Source: an uncultured Eggerthella sp.
Lineage (GTDB): Bacteria > Actinomycetota > Coriobacteriia > Coriobacteriales > Eggerthellaceae
DNA: 64,000 nucleotides
Direction of reading: 5' to 3'
NCBI GenBank assembly: GCA_900553605.1
Contig: USDX01000004.1
Location: 1-64,000, forward strand
The notes beneath the pieces are model-generated. The model was not told the origin of the DNA and did no database searches. It saw only the letters and a program-made list of their open reading frames with translations. This document shows, piece by piece, positions 34,560 through 42,856 of the stretch. Position 1 is the first letter of the stretch; the number at the start of each line of letters is the position of its first letter. The position numbers were made by a program, and so were the translations under genes.

Positions 34560-35450
34560 GTGTTTTACCTTGAGGATTACATAGGCTATTTGGTTGCTGA
34601 GCGTGGTGCGTCGCCGGCTACGGTGAGCGCTTATCGCGGCGATTTGCAAAAGTACTGCCTTTTTCTGGAATCGGATCGTGATGTGTGCGAAGCCTCCCTG
34701 GTGCAGCGTAAAGATGTGGCAGCGTTCGTTGCCGATATGAGCAACCGTGGATTTGCCCCTAGCACCATTGAGCGGCGGCTTTCGGTGGCGAAAGGGTACC
34801 ATCGTTTCTTGGTGCGCGAGGGTTTTGCCGATGCCGACCCAACGCAAACGGTGCCCTTGCCCCGCAAGCCCCATACATTGCCCGATGTGCTGTCCGTTGC
34901 CCAGGTGTCGAAGCTCCTCGATAGCCAGCCGAGCTCGACTCCCATCGAAATGCGCAATGCATGCTTGCTCGAGGTTTTATATGGCTGCGGTTTGCGCGTA
35001 AGCGAACTGGTTGGTCTCGATGTGGATCGTGTCTACTTTGATGAAGGCTATCTGCGCGTGTTGGGAAAGGGCTCTAAAGAGCGCATCGTTCCTTTTTCTG
35101 GAGTGGCCGTGAAACGAATGCGGGAATACCTGGAAGAAGCTCGTCCTGAGTTGCTGGGCAATGCGCAGCATCCTGTTCCTGCGGTGTTCCTGAACGCTCG
35201 TGGCGGTAGGCTGACCCGGCAGAGCGTGCATCGCATTACCGCGAAAGCAGGTATGACCATCGGGGTGGAAAACCTTCATCCTCACACGCTTCGTCATTCG
35301 TTTGCAACTCACTTGTTGGAAGGTGGCGCCGACTTGCGTGCTATCCAGGAAATGCTGGGGCACTCCGATATCTCTACTACGCAAATCTATACACACATTC
35401 AAGCAGCCCAATTAAAGGAAGAGTACTTCGCCGCCCACCCGCGGGCCTAG
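34560..35450 (+). CDS. xerD: Tyrosine recombinase XerD
   Basis: A 296-residue site-specific recombinase, the standard size of XerD/XerC. The N-terminal SAM-like core-binding domain (FYLEDYIGYLVAERG to about residue 90) precedes the catalytic domain. That domain has the R-K-H-R-H-Y set: Arg in YGCGLRVSEL, Lys in VLGKGSKER, HTLRHSFATHLL, LGHSDISTTQIYTH. The start is taken at the GTG 34560 behind GGAGG. The longer reading frame from 34485 would include the upstream terminator. Its role would be dimer resolution of the chromosome at dif. It lies directly before the dcw cluster region. Confidence 0.9.
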   Translation: MFYLEDYIGYLVAERGASPATVSAYRGDLQKYCLFLESDRDVCEASLVQRKDVAAFVADMSNRGFAPSTIERRLSVAKGYHRFLVREGFADADPTQTVPLPRKPHTLPDVLSVAQVSKLLDSQPSSTPIEMRNACLLEVLYGCGLRVSELVGLDVDRVYFDEGYLRVLGKGSKERIVPFSGVAVKRMREYLEEARPELLGNAQHPVPAVFLNARGGRLTRQSVHRITAKAGMTIGVENLHPHTLRHSFATHLLEGGADLRAIQEMLGHSDISTTQIYTHIQAAQLKEEYFAAHPRA

Positions 35451-35651
35451 CGATGTCCACCCATGGGCCCGACGCTGCCGCCCATGGATCCGACGCTGCC
35501 CACGGACGGGCTCGCTGTTCGCCTATGGGCCCAGCGCTGCCCACCCGCGTGCCCAGCGCTGCGCTGTCGCGCGCTTGCCAAGGACCTGTGGGCTGCCCGG
35601 GTCCGTTCGTTGCGGCGGTTTTCAATTGCAGAAACAAAAATCTGGGTGTTT

Positions 35652-35794
35652 TTGCAACTTTTTTGCGATTAGGGGCTTCTTTTCGCCTCTGCAAAGCGAA
35701 AACAGGCTGTTGCGAAGCTGCTCACCTGCGGTTTTACGCTGCCGATCCGCACCTTGGCGCCCTGCGACAATCCCTAATCGCAAAAAAGTTGCAA
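35652..35794. repeat. 23-bp perfect inverted repeat element
   Basis: The arm at 35652-35674 (TTGCAACTTTTTTGCG then ATTAGGG) is the exact reverse complement of 35772-35794. The arms enclose 97 bases, and less exact pairing continues outside, from CAGAA near 35629 to TTCTG near 35824. It looks like a miniature inverted-repeat element or a very long hairpin; no transposase is encoded. Confidence 0.6.
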
Positions 35795-35858
35795 TCTAGG
35801 GCAATTTTTTGTTTTTGGATTCTGGTGCGGGTTCAAAGTGGCACGGGCCCTTGGTGGG

Positions 35859-36008
35859 CCTCCCACTTTCTCCCCCTTTTGCCCCTAAGGCGAGCGAATA
35901 GGGCCGCATTGCCCTGAAATCGAAGGTTCAATGGTGCGATTTATGGCGAAGATGTAGACGAACACGGGGTGGATGGAAAAAATCCCCCACCTTCTCCCAC
36001 CGTCCCCA
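35859..36008 (-). promoter_or_regulatory. Reverse-oriented arrays of 10-bp G-rich boxes
   Basis: On the minus strand 35859-35888 reads as three phased units (AGGGGCAAAA, GGGGGAGAAA, GTGGGAGG). 35983-36008 likewise contains GGTGGGAGAA followed by GGTGGGGGAT. They mirror the forward array at 36096-36125. They may be additional MraZ boxes, which would be unusual at this distance and orientation. Confidence 0.35.
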
Positions 36009-36095
36009 AAACCGATACCTAGGGGTGCTTTTGGGCTTATAGGCACAATATATAGTGACGTACTGAGAAATAGTGCGTCTTTCAACAACATTAGG

Positions 36096-36125
36096 TGGGG
36101 GAGTAAGGGGGAGAGAGTGGGAGAA
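36096..36125 (+). promoter_or_regulatory. MraZ-type operator: three 10-bp direct repeats
   Basis: TGGGGGAGTA, AGGGGGAGAG and AGTGGGAGAA follow one another without gaps. MraZ is known to bind arrays of TGGGN boxes with 10-bp periodicity before its own operon. The array ends 14 bases before the -35 box. Confidence 0.7.
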
Positions 36126-36139
36126 AATCCCATTTTGTG

Positions 36140-36168
36140 TTGCGAGGTGGCGAAGCCTGACCTAAAAT
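36140..36168 (+). promoter_or_regulatory. Promoter of the dcw cluster
   Basis: -35 TTGCGA (36140-36145), a 17-bp spacer, and -10 TAAAAT (36163-36168). Transcription would start near 36175, about 30 bases before mraZ. Confidence 0.65.
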
Positions 36169-36204
36169 AGCTTTCACGAGATACCCCCAAGGAAGGAGGG
36201 AGGC

Positions 36205-36630
36205 GTGAGCGAACTTCTTGGCGAATTCAGCCGCAAGCTTGATGCCAAGGGACGTTTGTCTTTGCCTGCCGATTTCCGCAAGGAACTCTCCGACAATCTC
36301 AGAATGACGCTGAGCCTTGATGGCACCTGCCTGTATATCTTCGAAACCGAGGATTTCAACAAGTGGGTAGACAGCCTTTTCGAAGCTCGAGGCGGCTTCA
36401 ACGTTGGCGATAGCAATATGGTCAGACTTAAGTTGAAGCTGAATTCTCGTGCTTCCAAGTGCGAAGTCGACAATGCGGGTCGTATCAATATCTCGCCTTC
36501 TCTGCGTGAGACGGTGGGCTTTGATAAAGACGTGGTCATTGTTGGCAATGGCGATCATATTGAGATTTGGGATGAAGAGCGTTGGAACCAGTTCCTGCTT
36601 GATACGGATCTTACCGCCCTGTGCATGTGA
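36205..36630 (+). CDS. mraZ: Transcriptional regulator MraZ
   Basis: A 141-residue AbrB-like double SpoVT domain protein. The N-terminal repeat has EFSRKLDAKGRLSLPADFR. The second copy has SKCEVDNAGRINISPSLRE, followed by VVIVGNGDHIEIWDEERW. It binds G-rich repeats before the operon and regulates it; such repeats are seen at 36096-36125. The start is a GTG behind a very strong GGAAGGAGGGAGG. It is the first gene of the dcw cluster, 20 bases before rsmH. Confidence 0.95.
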   Translation: MSELLGEFSRKLDAKGRLSLPADFRKELSDNLRMTLSLDGTCLYIFETEDFNKWVDSLFEARGGFNVGDSNMVRLKLKLNSRASKCEVDNAGRINISPSLRETVGFDKDVVIVGNGDHIEIWDEERWNQFLLDTDLTALCM

Positions 36631-36650
36631 TTGGTTAGGACGCGCGAACG

Positions 36651-37619
36651 ATGACAAGCGAATATCGGCATATTCCCGTTTTGCTCCCTGAGTGTATGAA
36701 GTACTTGAAGCTTTCCGAAGGAAAGACGTACGTAGACGCAACGCTCGGTGGGGCAGGGCATTCCCTTGAAGCCGCAAAGCTCATTGGCTCAACCGGCCAT
36801 CTGCTAGGCATCGACCAAGACGACGTGGCACGTGCTGCCGCATCTGAGCGCTTGGCCGCTTTGCCCGACGATGTCCGTCCAGAGGTCGATGTGCTCGCCG
36901 GCAACTTCGGGGAATTGGATTCTCTTCTTGTGTCTGCCCAGATCCCCTCTATCGATGCGATTCTGTTTGACATCGGGGTATCTTCGGTGCAGATCGACAC
37001 GCCTTCTCGTGGCTTTTCCTTTAAGGAAACTGGCCCTCTTGATATGCGGATGGATCCGAGTAACCAAACTTTAACCGCAGCTGAGATCGTCAACACTTAT
37101 ACCGCAGCAGATCTCGCTCGGGTCATCCGTCATTACTCAGACGAGAAATGGGCTAGTCGCATCGCCGATTTCATCGTGGCGGCTCGCGAAGAGGCGCCAC
37201 TTACGAGCAGCGAACAGCTCGTAGATGTCATCAAGGCCGCGGTGCCCGCTTCGGCGCGCCGTGCAGGTGGTCATCCAGCCAAGAGAACATTTCAGGCTTT
37301 GCGAATCGAAGTGAACGGTGAGCTTGATGTGCTGAAAAGCGGACTCGAGTCGGCCGTGCGCTGGCTTGCTCCCGGTGGGCGCATCGCAGTAATCAGTTAT
37401 CACTCCCTTGAAGATCGCATCGTGAAGGATTTTTTCCGCGAGTATTCAAAGGGCTGCACGTGTCCGCCCGATTTGCCTGTATGCGTTTGTGGGAACAAGC
37501 CGATACTCAAAGTGATCACGCGCAAGCCAGTGCTCCCGTCTGAAGAGGAAATTGAGCGTAATCCGCGTTCGCGTAGCGCAAAGCTTCGCGTTGCCGAACG
37601 CCTGGACGAAAACGCATAA
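36651..37619 (+). CDS. rsmH: 16S rRNA (cytosine-1402-N4)-methyltransferase
   Basis: A 322-residue SAM-dependent methyltransferase (MraW). It starts EYRHIPVLLPECMKYL with the family's HxPVL motif, then has the SAM-binding region YVDATLGGAGHSLEA. Further motifs are ILFDIGVSSVQID, RGFSFKETGPLDMRMD and IAVISYHSLEDRIVK. It methylates C1402 of 16S rRNA in the decoding site. It keeps the usual place between mraZ and ftsL. Confidence 0.96.
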   Translation: MTSEYRHIPVLLPECMKYLKLSEGKTYVDATLGGAGHSLEAAKLIGSTGHLLGIDQDDVARAAASERLAALPDDVRPEVDVLAGNFGELDSLLVSAQIPSIDAILFDIGVSSVQIDTPSRGFSFKETGPLDMRMDPSNQTLTAAEIVNTYTAADLARVIRHYSDEKWASRIADFIVAAREEAPLTSSEQLVDVIKAAVPASARRAGGHPAKRTFQALRIEVNGELDVLKSGLESAVRWLAPGGRIAVISYHSLEDRIVKDFFREYSKGCTCPPDLPVCVCGNKPILKVITRKPVLPSEEEIERNPRSRSAKLRVAERLDENA

Positions 37620-37663
37620 ATTGATATGTCGAACAATAGGTCGTAAAGCAAGGAGGTAAGCAG

Positions 37664-38134
37664 ATGTCAAGCGCGCCCGCATACCGCTACGATCATGCCG
37701 CTACGCGCCCTGCTCGCCACCTTGAAAGCGCCCCTTCTGTTCGCGTCGTACCTGGCCGCAAGCATGCGGTATACCCTACGCTTTCCGATGGTGCCGTGTT
37801 GGGCATCAAGGCCATCATTGCATGTGTAATCGTGTTTTTGGTTATTGGCTTTGTTCGTGTAGGTCTCTCTTCTGCCGCATATAGCATTGCCTCGCAGTCG
37901 AGCGACTTGCGCGCTCAGATTTCCGATGCGCGTACTACGGGCGAATCGCTCGCCGTGCAGGAGAGCCTTCTTTCCAATCCTAATAACATTCGCACCGAAG
38001 CAGGAGAGCGTCTTTCCATGACGGCTGCTACGAATTCTTCCACCATGACGCTTTCCGCCGACCCTGTCGCTATCGATTCCGCGGGCAACCTTTCCTTCTC
38101 GGAAAGCGTTTCCCGTCTTGCCTCTGAGGGATAA
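37664..38134 (+). CDS. ftsL: FtsL-like cell division protein
   Basis: A 156-residue bitopic protein with a 45-residue cytosolic tail, one membrane helix (about 46-70, LGIKAIIACVIVFLVIGFVRV) and an external coiled-coil-like segment, then a Ser/Thr-rich tail. Sequence conservation of FtsL is low, so the call rests on topology and position between rsmH and the ftsI-type gene. It follows AAGGAGG. It would form a complex with FtsQ and DivIC in the divisome. Confidence 0.75.
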   Translation: MSSAPAYRYDHAATRPARHLESAPSVRVVPGRKHAVYPTLSDGAVLGIKAIIACVIVFLVIGFVRVGLSSAAYSIASQSSDLRAQISDARTTGESLAVQESLLSNPNNIRTEAGERLSMTAATNSSTMTLSADPVAIDSAGNLSFSESVSRLASEG

Positions 38135-38140
38135 GCGCTT

Positions 38141-39910
38141 ATGGACGATAGGTCCTCTTCGCGTCGCCCCCAGCGCCAAGGCGCAGCTCCTCGATCTCAG
38201 CGCCAGCACCCTCCCGTGCGCCCTCAGCGTGGTGGTCGCGGCATGCATATGGATATGGACGTATTGAACGGCCGATTGGCGATCTTCTTGATGCTGTTTT
38301 GCGCGTTTGCCCTGATCCTGGCCATACGTCTCTTCGGCTTGATGGTCATCGATGCTCAGGCGAACCTCAATCGTGATTCTTCGCGCGAGGTTACCGTTGA
38401 CGTTCAGCCGCGTCGCGGCACCATCTATGACCGCAACGGCACCATCCTCGCAACTACCGTTGATGCTTACAACGTCTTCTGCCATCCCCATATGGTAAGT
38501 TCCGACAAGGTAGACCAGCTGGCTCAGGCGCTTGCCGATACTTTCGGTGGGGAAGTACAGGATTACAAGAACAAAATCACTACCGACTCCAACTTTGCCT
38601 ACCTCTATAAAGGTGCCGACGAAGATGGCATGAAAAAAATCAAGGATCTGGGTATCGAGGGCGTCGACTTCGAGAAGACCACTAAGCGTGTGTATCCATG
38701 CGGCGCAACGGCAAGCCAGATCATCGGCATTTTGAATTCCGACGGTAAGGCTATTACTGGCTTGGAGCTGTATTACGACGATATCCTGGGCGGCACAGCT
38801 GGACATAAAACCACTGAGTACAGCAAGGAAGGCGTGCCTGTTCCTGGTTCGGAAAAGGTAACCGCGGAAGTGGTGAACGGTCAGGACATCGTCCTTTCCA
38901 TTGATGTCGATATGCAGCAGAAGCTGGAAGAGTCGCTCGCCCTTCGCGTAGAAGAGGTGCAGGGCAAAGGCGGCTCGGCTATTATGATGGACTCTGCAAC
39001 TGGTGAAATCTACGCGTGCTCTTCTTCGCCGACGTTCGATATTACCGATCTGAGTGAGATCAAAGAGGGCGCCACGAACCTTTCGGGTATTTCTTCGGCA
39101 TATGAACCCGGTTCGATTATGAAGCCGCTAACCATGCTCGCCGCATTGCTCGATGGCAAAGTGACGCTTGACTCAACCTATTATTGTCCTGCGGCTCTCA
39201 AGGTGGATGACTATACCATCACCGACTCCCACGAGCGTCCTTCGGAGGACATGAGCGTTTCCACCATCATCGCCGAGTCCTCAAATGTCGGTATCTCACT
39301 GGTGGCGAAAGACCTCACCTTTACGCGCTTGTACGAATACATTCAGCAATTCCAACTGTGCGATAAGACGGGCGTCGACTATCCTGGCGAAGCATCAGGC
39401 AGCATTGCGCCTAAAAACGAATGGTCTACCGTTCAGGGCTACAACATCAGTTTTGGCCAGGGTCTTACCACCACGCCAATAGAAATGGTGCGTTTCTATG
39501 GTGCGCTCGCCAACGATGGCGTGGCCTGCACGCCCCATTTCCTAACCGACGTCCCCAGTGAATCTGGGCGTCGTAACTACGACACTGTTCAGATCACCGA
39601 CAATGCGGGTGCTATCAGCGATCTTGAATCGATGATGCAGCAGACGGTAGAGCGCGGTACGGCAACCGATGCCCAGATCAAGGGCTATCGCGTTGTAGGC
39701 AAGACTGGTACGGCGGAAATAGCCTCTGATACCGGCGGCTATAAGAAGGGCATGTACAATCTTTCGTTTATCGGTTATCTGCCCGATACGTCCACGAATC
39801 TTGTGTGCTTCGTGGGGGCTACGGATGTTCCTGGCGAAAGGAAAACGGTAGGGACGTTTCGGGATATAATGGCGTTTGCGATTGATCGCTATAACATCAC
39901 TCAGAATTGA
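38141..39910 (+). CDS. ftsI: Division transpeptidase FtsI (class B PBP)
   Basis: A 589-residue penicillin-binding protein. It has a long Arg/Gln-rich cytosolic tail (1-40), one membrane helix (about 43-70), and a dimerisation domain with RRGTIYDRNGTILA. The transpeptidase active-site motifs are S325-I-M-K328 in YEPGSIMKPL, S380-S-N in AESSNVGIS, and KTG in VVGKTGTAE. It cross-links septal peptidoglycan together with FtsW. There is no PASTA domain at the C-terminus, unlike sporulation or staphylococcal PBPs. It begins six bases after ftsL. Confidence 0.94.
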   Translation: MDDRSSSRRPQRQGAAPRSQRQHPPVRPQRGGRGMHMDMDVLNGRLAIFLMLFCAFALILAIRLFGLMVIDAQANLNRDSSREVTVDVQPRRGTIYDRNGTILATTVDAYNVFCHPHMVSSDKVDQLAQALADTFGGEVQDYKNKITTDSNFAYLYKGADEDGMKKIKDLGIEGVDFEKTTKRVYPCGATASQIIGILNSDGKAITGLELYYDDILGGTAGHKTTEYSKEGVPVPGSEKVTAEVVNGQDIVLSIDVDMQQKLEESLALRVEEVQGKGGSAIMMDSATGEIYACSSSPTFDITDLSEIKEGATNLSGISSAYEPGSIMKPLTMLAALLDGKVTLDSTYYCPAALKVDDYTITDSHERPSEDMSVSTIIAESSNVGISLVAKDLTFTRLYEYIQQFQLCDKTGVDYPGEASGSIAPKNEWSTVQGYNISFGQGLTTTPIEMVRFYGALANDGVACTPHFLTDVPSESGRRNYDTVQITDNAGAISDLESMMQQTVERGTATDAQIKGYRVVGKTGTAEIASDTGGYKKGMYNLSFIGYLPDTSTNLVCFVGATDVPGERKTVGTFRDIMAFAIDRYNITQN

Positions 39911-39917
39911 GGTTCTC

Positions 39918-41405
39918 ATGACTCAGAAGACATGCGGAGAGCTGTTCGAAGGTATTGATTGCACCATCATCGGCAATGCAGACGAACCGGTTTCCGGCAT
40001 TGCATACCGAAGCGATTGCGTAAAGCCAGGTGATGCATTCTGCTGCATCGTGGGCTTGAAGAGCGATGGCCATTCCTACGCTCAGGACGCCATCGATCGT
40101 GGCGCACGCGTTTTGATTGTTGAGCGCAAGATCTATTTGGCGGATGCCACCGATATCACGGAAGTCGTGGTAAAGGATTCTCGCAAGGCCATGGCTCGTA
40201 TGGCATCCCGCTTCTACGGTGAACCCTCCAAGGAATTTTCCCTGGTAGGCGTTACGGGTACCAACGGTAAAACCACAACCACGTACCTGGTTGACCACAT
40301 TGCCCAGCATTTGGGCAACCGCACCGGCCTTATTGGCACGGTGGGCATCGAAATCGGCGGTGAGCATCGCCCTTCGAGCCATACCACTCCCGAATCTCCC
40401 GACCTGCAAGAGCTGCTTGCTCAGATGCGCGATGAAGACTGCGGCGTCGTTTCCATGGAGGTAAGCTCCCATGCGCTCGATCTCGACCGCACCTGGGCAA
40501 CCTCTTTTGCGGTTACCGCGTTTACAAATCTTACGCAGGACCACCTTGACTACCACAAGACGTTCGAATCGTACTTCGCAGCGAAGGCTCGCCTGTTCTC
40601 GAAGGATTACCCCGCCAAGCGCGTTATCAACATCGAAAGCGCGTGGGGCAAGGAGCTTCTGAAGCGTTGCTCAGCAAACGAAGACGCAATCATCACCACA
40701 GGCTTCGATGCTTCCGCTCAGATTCATCCGGTTGCCGTTGAGTACGGTTCCGCAGAAACAACGGTTACGCTTTCCGTGCGTGGTTCGAACATCACCTTTA
40801 CGTATCCTTTGGTTGGCCGTTTTAACGTTGAGAACATCATGACCGCATTTGGCGTCGCCATGCAGCTGGGCTATTTGCCTTCTGCCATTGCCGAAGCACT
40901 TCGCGATGCACCGGCTGTTCCGGGTCGCTTGCAGCGTGTCCGCACCGAGCATGATGGCGGTATTTCGGTGTACGTCGACTATGCCCATACTCCTGATGCC
41001 CTGGAAAACGCCATCGCCTCGGTTTCCGCATTGGTCGACGACGATCATAAAACCCTGGTCGTGTTCGGCTGTGGCGGCGACCGCGATTCGAGCAAGCGTC
41101 CCATTATGGGCAAAGCAGCGCTGGCTGCCGATTATGCGGTGGTTACTTCCGACAATCCCCGCACTGAGAATCCGCAAACCATCATCGACGACATTCTTGA
41201 TGGTATGCGCGAAGGCGAGGGTCGCTTTGACGTTGAGCCCGATCGCCGCAGCGCTATTGCCCGCGCGATTGCCCATGCTTCTGCTGGCGATGCCATTCTC
41301 ATTGCGGGCAAGGGACACGAGGATTATCAGATCATCGGTACCGAAAAGCATCATTTTGACGATCGCGAGGTAGCGGCCGAAGAACTTGAGAAGGTGTTTG
41401 GTTAA
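39918..41405 (+). CDS. murE: UDP-MurNAc-tripeptide ligase MurE
   Basis: A 495-residue Mur ligase adding the third residue to UDP-MurNAc-L-Ala-D-Glu. Seen: the ATP P-loop GVTGTNGKTTTTYL, TTPESPDLQELL, the conserved VYVDYAHTPDALEN, GCGGDRDSSKRP and the substrate-specificity loop DNPRTENP. A DNPR motif is associated with meso-diaminopimelate-adding enzymes, so the stem peptide is probably DAP-type. The start at 39918 follows TTGAGGTTCTC; a longer frame from 39876 overlaps ftsI and is unlikely. Confidence 0.95.
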   Translation: MTQKTCGELFEGIDCTIIGNADEPVSGIAYRSDCVKPGDAFCCIVGLKSDGHSYAQDAIDRGARVLIVERKIYLADATDITEVVVKDSRKAMARMASRFYGEPSKEFSLVGVTGTNGKTTTTYLVDHIAQHLGNRTGLIGTVGIEIGGEHRPSSHTTPESPDLQELLAQMRDEDCGVVSMEVSSHALDLDRTWATSFAVTAFTNLTQDHLDYHKTFESYFAAKARLFSKDYPAKRVINIESAWGKELLKRCSANEDAIITTGFDASAQIHPVAVEYGSAETTVTLSVRGSNITFTYPLVGRFNVENIMTAFGVAMQLGYLPSAIAEALRDAPAVPGRLQRVRTEHDGGISVYVDYAHTPDALENAIASVSALVDDDHKTLVVFGCGGDRDSSKRPIMGKAALAADYAVVTSDNPRTENPQTIIDDILDGMREGEGRFDVEPDRRSAIARAIAHASAGDAILIAGKGHEDYQIIGTEKHHFDDREVAAEELEKVFG

Positions 41406-41409
41406 CTCT

Positions 41410-42855
41410 ATGCGTCTTCCTATTGGCAAAATCGCCGAATACACTTCGGCTGATTACCTGGTTGAGCCTCAAGATCTTGAAAAAGAGGCATGCGGCGTAA
41501 CATGGGATTCCCGAGAGGTGAAGCCCGGCTTTGTGTATGTCGCCTTGCCAGGCGAGCGCGTTGATGGCCACGATTTCGTAGAAGGAGCCCTTCGCTCGGG
41601 TGCCGTTGCCGCATTGGTGATGCACGAGCTGCCTGATGCTGCGCTTGAAACTGCGAAAGCAGAAGGAGCCACCATCCTGCGTGTTGATGAAACGGCTCGT
41701 GCCTTTACTGAGCTGGCTCGTGGCTGGCGCGGCCATTTGCAGGGCAAGGTCATCGCACTTACAGGATCGATGGGCAAAACTACGACGAAAAACCTCGTGC
41801 GTGATGTTCTTTCCACCACTTTCAAGACGGTGGCAACCAAGGCAAACCAGAACAACGAGCTGGGTGTTCCCCGCACGCTGTTGGAGGCCAACGCTGATAC
41901 CGAGTTCGTTGTTGTCGAAATGGGTATGCGCGGTTTGGGTCAGCTTGAAGAGCTGTGCGCGTTCGTGAAGCCGGACATTTCGCTTATCACCAATGTGGGC
42001 GAATGCCACATGGAGTTATTGGGTTCGAAGGAGAATATCGCACGAGCCAAGGCCGAAGTGCTCGATGCCCTGGCTGATGGTTCGGGCATTGCTGTGCTGA
42101 ATGCTGCCGACGGATACTGCGCCAAGCAGCGTGAGTGGGCGAAGCTCGACAAACGGAACATCAAGACGCTCCTTTATGATGGCTCGGGCGTTTGCTCCAG
42201 CGGGCTTCCCGAGGCCGAGCTTGCCGCTTATGCGACCGACATCCAGCTCAACGAAGAGGGCTGTCCTTCGTTCGCTCTCCATCTTCCCGATGGGGCTCAT
42301 CACTGCGCGTTGGCGTTGCGCGGCGCCCATAACGCCCACAATGCATGTGCGGCAGCTGCCCTTGGTTGGGCATGTGGTGTTTCCGCTGATGCGATTGTTG
42401 CCGGTCTTGGCTCATCGCAGGCGGAATCGGGCCGTCAGGAAGTGGTCCGCACCCAAAGCGGTATCGCCGTTATCAACGATGCCTACAACGCCAACCCTGA
42501 TTCCATGTGTGCTTCGCTCGCTTTGCTCTGCTCAATGAAAGTTGAGGGCCGTAGGTTTGCGGTGCTGGGCGACATGGGCGAGCTGGGTGATTTCACGCAA
42601 GAAGGGCATGAAAAGGTCGGCTCATTTGTCGCGTCGTCGTCGCTTGATTGCCTTCTATGCGTTGGCGAACTGTCTCGCTTCATTGCGCAGGCGGCAATCC
42701 GAGATGGTTATCCTGAGCAACAGGTGCACCAGATGCCCAGCCGCGAAGCGGCGCTTGCCTATTTGAAAGAACATATGACTTCGGGGGATGCGGTCCTGGT
42801 AAAGGCATCGCACTCCATGGAGCTTGACCGCATTGCTAAGGGGTTGTTGAACTAG
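41410..42855 (+). CDS. murF: UDP-MurNAc-pentapeptide ligase MurF
   Basis: A 481-residue Mur ligase that adds D-Ala-D-Ala. Motifs: LTGSMGKTTTKNLVRDVL (P-loop), the following QNNELGVPRTLL, EMGMRGLGQLEEL, ITNVGECHMELLGS, and in the C-terminal domain VINDAYNANPDSM and LGDMGELGD. It starts four bases after the murE stop. The order murE-murF-mraY-murD is standard. Confidence 0.95.
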   Translation: MRLPIGKIAEYTSADYLVEPQDLEKEACGVTWDSREVKPGFVYVALPGERVDGHDFVEGALRSGAVAALVMHELPDAALETAKAEGATILRVDETARAFTELARGWRGHLQGKVIALTGSMGKTTTKNLVRDVLSTTFKTVATKANQNNELGVPRTLLEANADTEFVVVEMGMRGLGQLEELCAFVKPDISLITNVGECHMELLGSKENIARAKAEVLDALADGSGIAVLNAADGYCAKQREWAKLDKRNIKTLLYDGSGVCSSGLPEAELAAYATDIQLNEEGCPSFALHLPDGAHHCALALRGAHNAHNACAAAALGWACGVSADAIVAGLGSSQAESGRQEVVRTQSGIAVINDAYNANPDSMCASLALLCSMKVEGRRFAVLGDMGELGDFTQEGHEKVGSFVASSSLDCLLCVGELSRFIAQAAIRDGYPEQQVHQMPSREAALAYLKEHMTSGDAVLVKASHSMELDRIAKGLLN

Positions 42856-42856
42856 C

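Larger units (their letters stand above)
35451..36095. other. Long non-coding region between xerD and mraZ
   Basis: It begins with degenerate repeats of a unit around CCGACGCTGCC (35460-35560). Then come the 23-bp inverted repeat element (35652-35794) and two reverse-oriented arrays of G-rich boxes (35859-35888 and 35983-36008). A plus-strand frame runs from 35453 to 35917 but has no family features and crosses the inverted repeat, so I do not call it. Confidence 0.5.

Noticed and set aside
35460..35560. CRISPR-like or tandem repeat array
   Set aside because: The four units are degenerate, vary in spacing and contain no spacer pattern; no cas genes are present.
35453..35917. 154-codon frame before mraZ
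   Set aside because: It consists of degenerate repeats and runs through the 23-bp inverted repeat; no start signal or family features.
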